Part shown: positions 6,316-13,002 of the stretch, in pieces | Numbering within the stretch: position 1 is the stretch's first letter | How the letters are laid out: each line of letters opens with the position of its first letter | From: DATEZO01 sp035255485 | GTDB lineage: Bacteria > Pseudomonadota > Gammaproteobacteria > Burkholderiales > Burkholderiaceae_D | Assembly: GCA_035255485.1 (NCBI GenBank) | Contig: DATEZO010000050.1 | Span: 1 to 17,462, forward strand | DNA: 17,462 bases | Direction: 5' to 3' | Made by a program: the position numbers and the translations under genes | The notes under the pieces: generated by a model | Database searches by the model: none | Seen by the model: the letters and a program-made list of their open reading frames with translations, nothing else | Told to the model about the DNA's origin: nothing

Positions 6316-8625
6316 ATGACGCGTGCCTTGCGTTATCTGCTGGTAGTGGGCGGCGGCGTGATCAGCATTCTGCTGTTCCTGCTGTCCTCGGCTTCCGAAA
6401 ACTCCGAAGCCTTCAACCAGCATTATCCGTGGCTGTTGGGCTTGAACGCGATGGTTGCGGCGGCCCTGCTGGTGCTGGTGTCGCTGCTGCTGGCGCGGCT
6501 GTACAAGCGTTACAGACGCGGCAAGTTCGGCTCGCGGCTGATGATGCGCCTGGTGCTGCTGTTTGCGGCGATCGGCGTCTTGCCGGGTCTTGTGATTTAC
6601 CTGGTGTCGGTGCAATTCGTATCGCGCTCGATCGAATCATGGTTCGATGTACGGGTCGAATCGGCGCTCGAATCGGGACTGAACCTGAGCCGCACCGCGC
6701 TCGATTCCTCGCTGGCCGACCTGGCTGCAAAGGCGCACGGCATGGCGCTGGAATTATCCGACCTGTCGGATGCGATGCAGATCACGCGCCTGTCGCGGCT
6801 GCGCGACCAGAACCAGATCCAGGAGGCGACGGTGGTGACCGCCAGCGGCCGCATCATTGCAAGCGTAGGAGGTCGCGCCAATGTCCTGCTGCCTGATCTG
6901 CCCAGCCCTGCGATGCTGCGCCAGGCCAAAATGCCGCACGGCTTTTCCACAATCGAAGGCGGCGGTGATTTCCGCGATGCCATCGAGCCGGCATTGTCGG
7001 CCAGGGTGTCCATGCCGGATGCGTCGAACAATCTGCGCCTGCGGGTGGTGGTGGCAATTCTGCCCTCGACCAGCAGCGACTTGTCGCTGCAAAGCGAGAC
7101 GCGCTTTTTGCAGCTGTTGCAGCCGGTGCCGCTGCAACTGGCGACCAACGCGGAGGCATTGCGCGCCGCCTACAGCGAATACCAGGAACGTTCTCTCGGA
7201 CGGGTCGGTCTGCGCAAGATGTATATCGTGACGCTGACATTGACGCTGTTGCTGGCGATTTTCGGCGCCATCGCGAGCGCTTTCCTGATCGCGAGCGATC
7301 TGGCCAAGCCCTTGCTGCTGCTGGCGGAAGGCACCAGGGCGGTCGCCGAAGGCAATTTTTCGCCCCGTCCGATCGTTGCGACATCGGATGAACTGGGTAC
7401 GCTGACGCAGTCATTCAATACCATGACCAAGCAACTGTTCGATGCGCGTACCGCGGTCGAGAGAAACCGCATGGCGCTGGAAGACGCGAAAGCGTACCTG
7501 GAATCGGTGCTGGCCAACATGTCGGCCGGCGTGATGGTGTTCGACGGCCAGTTCAGGCTGGTGACTTGCAATGCTTCGGTCAAACGTATCGTGCGGCATG
7601 ATTTCGATCCGCATATCGGGCAGCCGCTGGCCTCGATCGAGCGCCTGAAACCATTTGCGCAAGCCGTTAGCAAGGCGTTTTCCGAGCAGAGTGCGCAAAC
7701 CGCGGCTGATGGCGCGACCATCGATCGCCTGCATTGGCAACAGCAGATCGAGATTCCGCGCAACCTGGACGGCGTCGCTGGCGACAGCAATGACGGCAAT
7801 ATCACGCTGCTGGCGCGCGGCTCGCATCTGCCGGTTGCCAGCGGCAATGGCTATGTAGTGGTGTTCGACGATATTTCCGACGTGATTTCCGCGCAGCGTT
7901 CGATTGCCTGGGGCGAGGTGGCGCGGCGGCTGGCGCACGAAATCAAGAATCCACTGACACCGATCCAGCTGTCCGCCGAACGCCTGCAAATGAAGCTGTC
8001 TTCCAAGCTGAAGGATGACGATGCAGCGCTGTTGAACCGCGGTACCGAAACGATTGTCAACCAGGTCAGTGCGATGAAGCGCATGGTCGACGACTTTCGT
8101 GATTATGCGAAAACGCCGCCGGCCATGTTGTCGTCGCTCGACCTGAACAGCTTGATCGAGGAAATACTGCATTTGTACATGGGCGGCGACGAGGGTGGCA
8201 TCATCCATGCCGCGCTGGCCCCCGGATTGCCGCATATCATGGGAGATCCGACCCAGTTGCGCCAGGTGATTCATAACCTCCTGCAAAACGCGCAGGATGC
8301 CGTGGCCGAACGCAAGACAGAAGGTCCGCCGCCGAGGATCGATATTGCGACGGAAGAAATTCATTACCGCGATGCCGATGGCGTCGTCAACACCGCGGTA
8401 CGCCTGACGGTGACCGATAACGGCATTGGATTCACATCGAAAATCCTGGCCAGCGCATTCGAGCCGTATGTAACGTCGAAGGCGCGCGGGACCGGTCTGG
8501 GATTGGCGATGGTGAAAAAAATAATTGATGAGCATGGCGGCCGGATCGATATACAGAACCGTACCGACGGTAGCGGTGCAAGGATCGCGATTTTACTGTT
8601 AAAGTTAGCGCCGGTTGATGCCTGA
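6316..8625 (+). CDS. ntrY: NtrY-like membrane sensor histidine kinase
   Basis: This 769-residue sensor kinase has three membrane helices near 8-27, 41-61 and 76-98, a periplasmic region to about 300, a fourth helix near 303-326, a HAMP linker (about 326-380), a PAS-like domain (about 390-500), and the kinase core. The phospho-accepting histidine is H541 in ARRLAHEIKNPLTPI, the NtrB/NtrY-type H-box. The ATPase domain shows the N-box HNLLQNAQDAV (653 on), VTDNGIGF, and GTGLGLAMVKKI. NtrYX systems respond to nitrogen or redox and respiratory signals in different bacteria; the signal here is unknown. The gene starts 10 bases after DUF4390. A 107-base gap with two hairpins separates it from its regulator. 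Confidence 0.93.
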   Translation: MTRALRYLLVVGGGVISILLFLLSSASENSEAFNQHYPWLLGLNAMVAAALLVLVSLLLARLYKRYRRGKFGSRLMMRLVLLFAAIGVLPGLVIYLVSVQFVSRSIESWFDVRVESALESGLNLSRTALDSSLADLAAKAHGMALELSDLSDAMQITRLSRLRDQNQIQEATVVTASGRIIASVGGRANVLLPDLPSPAMLRQAKMPHGFSTIEGGGDFRDAIEPALSARVSMPDASNNLRLRVVVAILPSTSSDLSLQSETRFLQLLQPVPLQLATNAEALRAAYSEYQERSLGRVGLRKMYIVTLTLTLLLAIFGAIASAFLIASDLAKPLLLLAEGTRAVAEGNFSPRPIVATSDELGTLTQSFNTMTKQLFDARTAVERNRMALEDAKAYLESVLANMSAGVMVFDGQFRLVTCNASVKRIVRHDFDPHIGQPLASIERLKPFAQAVSKAFSEQSAQTAADGATIDRLHWQQQIEIPRNLDGVAGDSNDGNITLLARGSHLPVASGNGYVVVFDDISDVISAQRSIAWGEVARRLAHEIKNPLTPIQLSAERLQMKLSSKLKDDDAALLNRGTETIVNQVSAMKRMVDDFRDYAKTPPAMLSSLDLNSLIEEILHLYMGGDEGGIIHAALAPGLPHIMGDPTQLRQVIHNLLQNAQDAVAERKTEGPPPRIDIATEEIHYRDADGVVNTAVRLTVTDNGIGFTSKILASAFEPYVTSKARGTGLGLAMVKKIIDEHGGRIDIQNRTDGSGARIAILLLKLAPVDA

Positions 8626-8640
8626 GATTGACATGGGGCT

Positions 8641-8688
8641 GCATCGGGATTGCCTGATGCGGGAATGCGGGCTTTACCGCAACATTCC
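8641..8688 (+). repeat. Two tandem hairpins between ntrY and ntrX
   Basis: GCATCGGG/CCTGATGC (8641-8648 and 8653-8660) form an 8-bp stem with one G-T pair and a four-base loop. Directly after it, GGAATGCGG (8662-8670) pairs with CCGC (8677-8680) and ATTCC (8684-8688) around the loop GCTTTA with an AAC bulge. No T-run follows, so these are not ordinary terminators. They may stabilise or process the mRNA between the two genes. Confidence 0.45.
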
Positions 8689-8732
8689 TGGCGCGCCGGA
8701 GTGGAAAGAATTGGACTAAGGAAGGCAGCGAG

Positions 8733-9425
8733 ATGGCAAACATCCTGGTTGTTGATGATGAAATGGGTATCCGCGAGTTGTTGTCGGAAATTCTCGGCGA
8801 CGAGGGGCATGTGGTGGTAACCGCCGAAAATGCGCAGCAGGCGCGCGAGTTGCGTGCAGACAATTCACCGGACCTGGTGCTACTGGATATCTGGATGCCT
8901 GACACCGACGGTGTCACGCTGTTGAAGGAATGGCAGCGTGATGGCTTGCTGACAATGCCGGTCATCATGATGTCCGGGCATGCCACCATCGATACGGCAG
9001 TGGAAGCAACCCGCATTGGCGCGCTCAATTTTCTGGAAAAGCCGATTTCATTGCAGAAACTGTTGAAGGCGGTGCAGCAGGGGTTGGCGCGTGGACACGA
9101 GCCCGTCCGGCCTGCCGGTTTTGCCATGCGGATTGCCGCCCTGCCCGAATCGGGAGAGGCATCGAAAACCGCCCTCGATGCCTCGTTTGCAGTGCCGCTT
9201 GCCGAGCCGGCGGCGCCTGCCGTGCCGCAGTTTTCCCTATCGTTCGACCTGCCGCTGCGTGAAGCGCGCGACGCCTTCGAGCGCGCCTATTTCGAGCATC
9301 ACCTGATACGCGAAAACGGCAGCATGACGCGGGTTGCCGAAAGAACCGGCTTGGAGCGCACCCACCTTTACCGCAAACTCAAGCAATTGGGCGTGGAACC
9401 GAATAAAGGCATGAAAAAGATTTGA
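8733..9425 (+). CDS. ntrX: NtrX-like response regulator: receiver plus Fis-type DNA-binding domain, no AAA+ domain
   Basis: This 230-residue protein has an N-terminal receiver domain with the acidic pair D8/D9, phosphorylation site D52 (LLDIWMPD), S81 (MMSGHAT) and K103 (FLEKP). An alanine/proline-rich linker (about 120-180) leads to a C-terminal Fis-type helix-turn-helix with the signature MTRVAERTGLERTHLYRKLKQLG. Canonical NtrX has about 450 residues and a central sigma-54-interacting AAA+ ATPase domain (GESGTGKE). That domain is absent, with no sign of a frameshift, so this protein probably does not activate sigma-54 promoters. It is the natural partner of the kinase upstream. GGAAGG lies about 10 bases before ATG 8733. 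Its stop overlaps the start of the next gene. Confidence 0.9.
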   Translation: MANILVVDDEMGIRELLSEILGDEGHVVVTAENAQQARELRADNSPDLVLLDIWMPDTDGVTLLKEWQRDGLLTMPVIMMSGHATIDTAVEATRIGALNFLEKPISLQKLLKAVQQGLARGHEPVRPAGFAMRIAALPESGEASKTALDASFAVPLAEPAAPAVPQFSLSFDLPLREARDAFERAYFEHHLIRENGSMTRVAERTGLERTHLYRKLKQLGVEPNKGMKKI

Positions 9426-9799
9426 GCGCCATAACCGTTCTGGTGACGGGCGCGCATGCTGCGGCGCGCGAGGCGGCGATTGCCGCACGCATCGTTCCCG
9501 GCACGGCGACTGCGCTGCTGCTGGAAGGCTTGCCAGACGGCATCGACCGTTTTGCGCATGCGGCGGATTGGCCGCAGCTACGTATCACGCGCATTGCACC
9601 GGGCTGTTTTTGCTGTATCGGCAACCTGACCATGCAAGTTACCCTGAACCGCCTGTTACGCCAGCGCCCCGCATACCTCTTCATCAGCATGATTGCCACT
9701 CCTCATCTGGTGCGTGTGCAGGAATGGCTGCGACAACCGCCGTATGCCACGCTACTGACGCTCGCCGAAACGATGCATTGCGACAATCACGGGCGTTGA
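9422..9799 (+). CDS. Small G3E/COG0523 GTPase-like protein lacking the P-loop but keeping the CxCC motif
   Basis: This 125-residue protein starts at TTG 9422, overlapping the ntrX stop by four bases, so it is probably co-translated. It begins with a beta-strand and loop (AITVLVTGAHAAAREAAIA) where G3E GTPases such as CobW, YeiR or HypB have the Walker A sequence GxxGxGK[ST]; the glycines and lysine are missing. At residues 60-69 it has PGCFCCIGNL, matching the GCxCC metal-binding motif of the COG0523 family (C62, C64, C65). Then LNRLLRQRPAYLFI resembles the strand leading to the ETSGL switch, here ISMIATPHL. It ends after about a third of the family length. GTP hydrolysis looks impossible; a metal-binding role is an inference from the CxCC motif. 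Confidence 0.7.
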   Translation: MSAITVLVTGAHAAAREAAIAARIVPGTATALLLEGLPDGIDRFAHAADWPQLRITRIAPGCFCCIGNLTMQVTLNRLLRQRPAYLFISMIATPHLVRVQEWLRQPPYATLLTLAETMHCDNHGR

Positions 9800-9870
9800 T
9801 GGTCGTAATTGACGATTCCCGGGCATGGTAATTGCACTTCAAGACATGACGCATGCATCATTCGGTTCGA

Positions 9871-9879
9871 TGCTATATT
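9871..9879 (+). promoter_or_regulatory. Extended -10 promoter candidate and leader of the DUF3567 gene
   Basis: TGCTATATT fits the extended -10 form TGnTATnnT, with no matching -35. It implies a leader of about 115 bases before the DUF3567 start. In that leader, GTTTC-A-GACC (9899-9908) can pair with GGTC-CCC-GAAAC (9943-9954), so the leader may be structured. Confidence 0.35.
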
Positions 9880-10001
9880 GATTGATGTAGCGGTCGTAGT
9901 TTCAGACCCATGACGGTATTTCGCTGACGCAGACTTGAAAACGGTCCCCGAAACGCCACTTACTGTGTTAACCCAAGCGTAGACCTTCATAAGGAGTTCT
10001 C

Positions 10002-10256
10002 ATGAACTTGATCTACAACAGCGAACAGTACAGCGTGGTTGAATTTGGCGCCGACGATAATGATGCATTGCGTTTCGGCGGCTATGAAATCATGGACAAG
10101 CCGGGCAAGCGCGAAATCTTTATCGGCGGCATGCTGGCGGAAGCTTTTCGCAAAAACGTGGAAAGCCTGATTGCCACCGAGCCGAGCGTGGAAGAAATCG
10201 ATGATTTCCTGGGCGTGTACGATGTACTGATGAGTCAGCCAGTCATTCTGCATTGA
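10002..10256 (+). CDS. DUF3567 family protein
   Basis: This is an 84-residue acidic cytoplasmic protein. The sequence MNLIYNSEQYSVVEFG, then LRFGGYEIMDKPGKREIFIGG, and the ending VEEIDDFLGVYDVLMSQPVILH, match the DUF3567 family of Betaproteobacteria, whose role is unknown. The start is well supported: AAGGAG lies about 6 bases upstream of ATG 10002, the clearest ribosome binding site on the plus strand here. The gene appears to be transcribed alone, with its own promoter candidate at 9871 and a good terminator right behind its stop. Confidence 0.92.
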   Translation: MNLIYNSEQYSVVEFGADDNDALRFGGYEIMDKPGKREIFIGGMLAEAFRKNVESLIATEPSVEEIDDFLGVYDVLMSQPVILH

Positions 10257-10260
10257 CGCA

Positions 10261-10296
10261 TGCCAGTCCTGCAACCAGCCAGGACTGGCACTTTTC
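10261..10296 (+). terminator. Intrinsic terminator behind the DUF3567 gene
   Basis: TGCCAGTCCTG (10261-10271) and CAGGACTGGCA (10280-10290) form a perfect 11-bp stem with an 8-base loop, followed by CTTTTC. It begins four bases after the stop codon. The T-run is short, but stem strength and position make a terminator very likely. Confidence 0.75.
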
Positions 10297-10614
10297 AGGC
10301 GTGCATGCAGGCAAGCGGCATTTTTACAAAATGTGCCAGCGATTGTTGCAAAACAGGGAGTATGAGTAAAAATACATGAATATGCGTAGAGAAACAGACG
10401 CTTTTCAAAAATACTTCCAGGTGTGTACGCATCCATTGGTAATGTGCGCGGCGCATGTTTCCAGCGCCTGTCCTGATACTTGCAGTCAGTCACGCAGCCA
10501 GGTTTATATTGCGTGCTGACATCGATTGCGCCGTACGATCGCCCCTACCGGATATCTTCTTTCGTTGTTCCACCCTCTGCCTTCAACCATCTGTTCCGCT
10601 GCGTTCCATCCGTT
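10297..10614. other. Intergenic stretch between convergent DUF3567 and rlpA, no gene seen
   Basis: This 318-base stretch lies between the DUF3567 terminator and the rlpA stop. The first 120 bases are more AT-rich than the surroundings. I see only a short imperfect hairpin (GGCATTTT/AAAATGTGCC, 10318-10337) and a small GC dyad (TGCGCGGCGCA, near 10445). No coding frame, tRNA or clear rlpA terminator was found. A small RNA cannot be excluded. Confidence 0.5.
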
Positions 10615-11631
10615 TCATCGTTGCACGATCAACGGTTGCGATACACCCGTATCTTTGACTTGTTGCGCCGCAGTCATCGCTTCGGCGCGAGTGGCGAACG
10701 GGCCGCTGTACAGCCGGTAAAACACACCGTATTCCACTACCTCGATCGGCGGTAGCGCGTTGGCCCATGTCTGCAGCAATCGGCTGCGCATCGCTTCGGC
10801 ATTACCGGCTTGCGAATACGCGCCGAGCTGCAGGTAAAAGCCATTGGTGAGTGTGCTGGACGCGAGCGCCGGTTCGCCAGGCAAGATGCGTTGTTCCATT
10901 GGCGTCGCCGCCGGTACAGCGGCGGTCTGGGTTGCTTGTGCTACTTGTGGCGATGCTTCCCGGCTATTTGCGATACGTTCGATATCCTCCGGCAGCAAAC
11001 GCTCCAGTTCGAGTTGACCACTGCCCTTGCCAAGGTATCCCAGTTTCAATGCCGCGGTATACGACAAGTCGATGATGCGGTTGGAATGGAAGGGGCCGCG
11101 GTCGTTGATACGAACGATGATCTGCGCGCCGGTATCGAGATTGGTCACGCGCGCATAGGATGGAATCGGCAGCGTTGGATGCGCCGCCGTCATCTTGTAC
11201 ATGTCGTACAGTTCGCCGGACGACGTTTTCTGATGGTGGAATTTCTTGCCATACCAACTGCCGATGCCGCGCTGCTTGAATGGCTTGTCATCCGTAATCG
11301 GCGTATAGGTCTGGCCGAATACGACATAGGGCCGGTTTGCCCGCGGCAGATACGGTTCGATCTTCGGTTCCGCATCCGGTGTAGCCAGCAGGTCCGGCGG
11401 CGGATTATCGCCCGGGCCGTCATCCTGGTAATAGCCGCCGCGCCCAGAGCCGGCGGGCGGCAGGACGGGAATGCCGCGCGCCGCGTTTTTCGCAGTGGAT
11501 GGCGATCTGTGCATGGTATCCGGGGATGATACGGACTTCGGCGGGCTGCTGCAGGCGGCAAGCAGCAATGCTGCCAGGCATGGCGCCAGGGGGAGGTGCC
11601 AACATCGAGGGTCAAGGCGCAATTGCATCAT
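10615..11631 (-). CDS. rlpA: Septal-ring lytic transglycosylase lipoprotein RlpA
   Basis: RlpA-type lipoproteins cut glycan strands that lack stem peptides, at the septum or cell envelope. This one has 338 residues. The signal peptide ends in the lipobox LAAC, with the lipidated cysteine at residue 27. A proline-rich linker (about 50-100) leads to a double-psi beta-barrel domain with GIGSWYGKKFHHQKTSSGE and RINDRGPF; the candidate catalytic residues E140, D143, H151 and D177 are all present. A C-terminal SPOR domain (about 264-337, GFYLQLGAYSQAGNAEAMRS) should bind denuded peptidoglycan. The start has AAGGAG 5 bases upstream; a second ATG follows at once. It lies 69 bases after rodA, and its ribosome binding site overlaps a perfect dyad. 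Confidence 0.94.
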   Translation of the reverse strand: MMQLRLDPRCWHLPLAPCLAALLLAACSSPPKSVSSPDTMHRSPSTAKNAARGIPVLPPAGSGRGGYYQDDGPGDNPPPDLLATPDAEPKIEPYLPRANRPYVVFGQTYTPITDDKPFKQRGIGSWYGKKFHHQKTSSGELYDMYKMTAAHPTLPIPSYARVTNLDTGAQIIVRINDRGPFHSNRIIDLSYTAALKLGYLGKGSGQLELERLLPEDIERIANSREASPQVAQATQTAAVPAATPMEQRILPGEPALASSTLTNGFYLQLGAYSQAGNAEAMRSRLLQTWANALPPIEVVEYGVFYRLYSGPFATRAEAMTAAQQVKDTGVSQPLIVQR

Positions 11632-11639
11632 GGATTCTC

Positions 11640-11666
11640 CTTGGCAAGGATTCTACACTTGCCAAG
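11640..11666 (-). promoter_or_regulatory. Perfect 9-bp dyad overlapping the rlpA ribosome binding site
   Basis: On the minus strand the rodA-rlpA spacer reads CTTGGCAAG, nine bases, CTTGCCAAG. The second arm ends in the AAG that begins the AAGGAG ribosome binding site of rlpA. In RNA it would form a hairpin holding half that site. In DNA it is a symmetrical site that a dimeric regulator could bind. There is no T-run, so it is not a terminator. Confidence 0.5.
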
Positions 11667-11700
11667 AGAAAAGATGCTTCCCTGATATGGATGCCTGGTG

Positions 11701-12813
11701 TCAGCTTTGCATCAGCTTGCGATGCCGCTGCACGCTCATCAATATGCCCGCGCCCAAGCCGAGGGTAACCAGCGCGGTGCCGCCATAGCTCATGAACGGC
11801 AACGGCACGCCGACTACCGGCAGGATGCCGCTGACCATGCCCATGTTGACGAAGGCATAGGTAAAAAAGATCAGCGTGATGGCACCGGCCAGCAGCCGCG
11901 TGAAAAAGCTGGGCGCGTTGGCGGCGATGATCAGGCCGCGGCCGATCAGCATCAGGTAAAGTACCAGCAGCACGCCGTTCCCAACCAGGCCGAATTCTTC
12001 GGAAAACACCGCGAAAATGAAGTCGGTGGTGCGCTCTGGAATGAATTCCAGATGCGTCTGCGTGCCCTGCAACCAACCCTTGCCGGTTAGGCCGCCGGAA
12101 CCGACCGCGATAGTGGACTGGATGATATGGAATCCCTTGCCAAGCGGGTCCGACGTCGGGTCGATCAAGGTCATTACGCGTTCGCGCTGGTAATCGTGCA
12201 ATGTCGACCACAATATCGGCAGGCTGGCGCCGGTCGTCAGCACCAGGCCGAGCAGGATTTTCCATGATAATCCAGCCAGAAAAATCACGTAAAAACCGGC
12301 TGCCAGGACCAGGGTCGCGGTGCCAAGATCGGGCTGCCTGGCGATCAGTCCGACCGGGATGATCAACAGCAGGCTTGCTACCAGGAATTCGGTCCAGCGG
12401 ATCATGCCTTCGCGCTTCTGAAAGAACCAGGCCAGCATCAGCGGCATCGCGATCTTCATGATTTCCGACGGCTGGATCACGACCCCCAGGTTGATCCAGC
12501 GCCGCGCCCCTTTTTTCACCATGCCGAACATGGCAACGGCGACCAGCAGCGCAATTCCCACGGTATAGATCGGTACCGCAAAACGCATCAACGTCTGTGG
12601 CGGCACATTCGCGGCAATCCACATCACGACGAAGGACACGATGATATTCCGCAATTGATCTTCGACCCGTCCCGGAAAATCGATGCCGGCCGAATACAGC
12701 GTCACGATACCGACTGAAATGATGAGGAAAATGATGAGCGCCAGAGGCCCGTCGAATACCAGCAGGTGCGGCTTGATGCGCGGCCACAGCGGGCGCTTTT
12801 CAGGCAGGTTCAT
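11701..12813 (-). CDS. rodA: Rod-shape peptidoglycan polymerase RodA (SEDS family)
   Basis: RodA is the inner-membrane SEDS glycosyltransferase that polymerises lipid II into glycan strands during cell elongation, with PBP2 as its transpeptidase partner. This one has 370 residues, as in E. coli, and about ten membrane helices. Family motifs are ARRWINLG, QPSEIMKIAMPLMLAW, RQPDLGTA and PLPFMSYGGTALVTLG. The essential aspartate is D264 in RTTDFIFAVFSEEFG. The start is supported by GGAG seven bases upstream of ATG 12813. It follows mrdA after an unusually long gap of 189 bases. It is probably part of the mre transcript. Confidence 0.97.
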   Translation of the reverse strand: MNLPEKRPLWPRIKPHLLVFDGPLALIIFLIISVGIVTLYSAGIDFPGRVEDQLRNIIVSFVVMWIAANVPPQTLMRFAVPIYTVGIALLVAVAMFGMVKKGARRWINLGVVIQPSEIMKIAMPLMLAWFFQKREGMIRWTEFLVASLLLIIPVGLIARQPDLGTATLVLAAGFYVIFLAGLSWKILLGLVLTTGASLPILWSTLHDYQRERVMTLIDPTSDPLGKGFHIIQSTIAVGSGGLTGKGWLQGTQTHLEFIPERTTDFIFAVFSEEFGLVGNGVLLVLYLMLIGRGLIIAANAPSFFTRLLAGAITLIFFTYAFVNMGMVSGILPVVGVPLPFMSYGGTALVTLGLGAGILMSVQRHRKLMQS

Positions 12814-13002
12814 GGCCTCGCTCCAGAGTAATGCCAGTCTTCATCCATAACGCAACAAGGGAAACCGACGGGGCTTTTTGACTCGTAAGCCGCGGGAAGA
12901 GGCGCGATTCCATGTTTCGTGATGAACGAGGATGGAAATAAGACCCCGCCGCCGGTGACGTGGCAGCCCGTGCCAGGGAAATTCCGCTGTGCGCATGCAT
13001 GT
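12814..13002 (-). other. 189-base spacer between mrdA and rodA with a hairpin
   Basis: mrdA and rodA are often tightly joined, but here they are 189 bases apart. TTCCAT (12908-12913) and ATGGAA (12932-12937) enclose TCGT/ACGA (12917-12920 and 12926-12929), giving a two-tier hairpin. A 66-codon frame spans most of the gap but resembles nothing and overlaps rodA. No clear promoter was found. Confidence 0.4.

Noticed and set aside
7411..8535. 374-codon minus-strand frame opposite ntrY
   Set aside because: Shadow of the kinase coding sequence: His/Arg/Gln-rich translation without any domain.
8628..8633. Perfect TTGACA hexamer before ntrX
   Set aside because: No -10 box at 16-18 bases; the expected position falls inside the first hairpin.
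11612..12787. 391-codon minus-strand frame overlapping rodA in another frame
   Set aside because: rodA motifs are intact in the other frame; this translation is Arg/Asp/His-rich and shows no fold.
12800..13000. 66-codon minus-strand frame in the mrdA-rodA spacer
   Set aside because: Overlaps the rodA start out of frame, no ribosome binding site, no recognisable sequence; kept only as a comment on the spacer.
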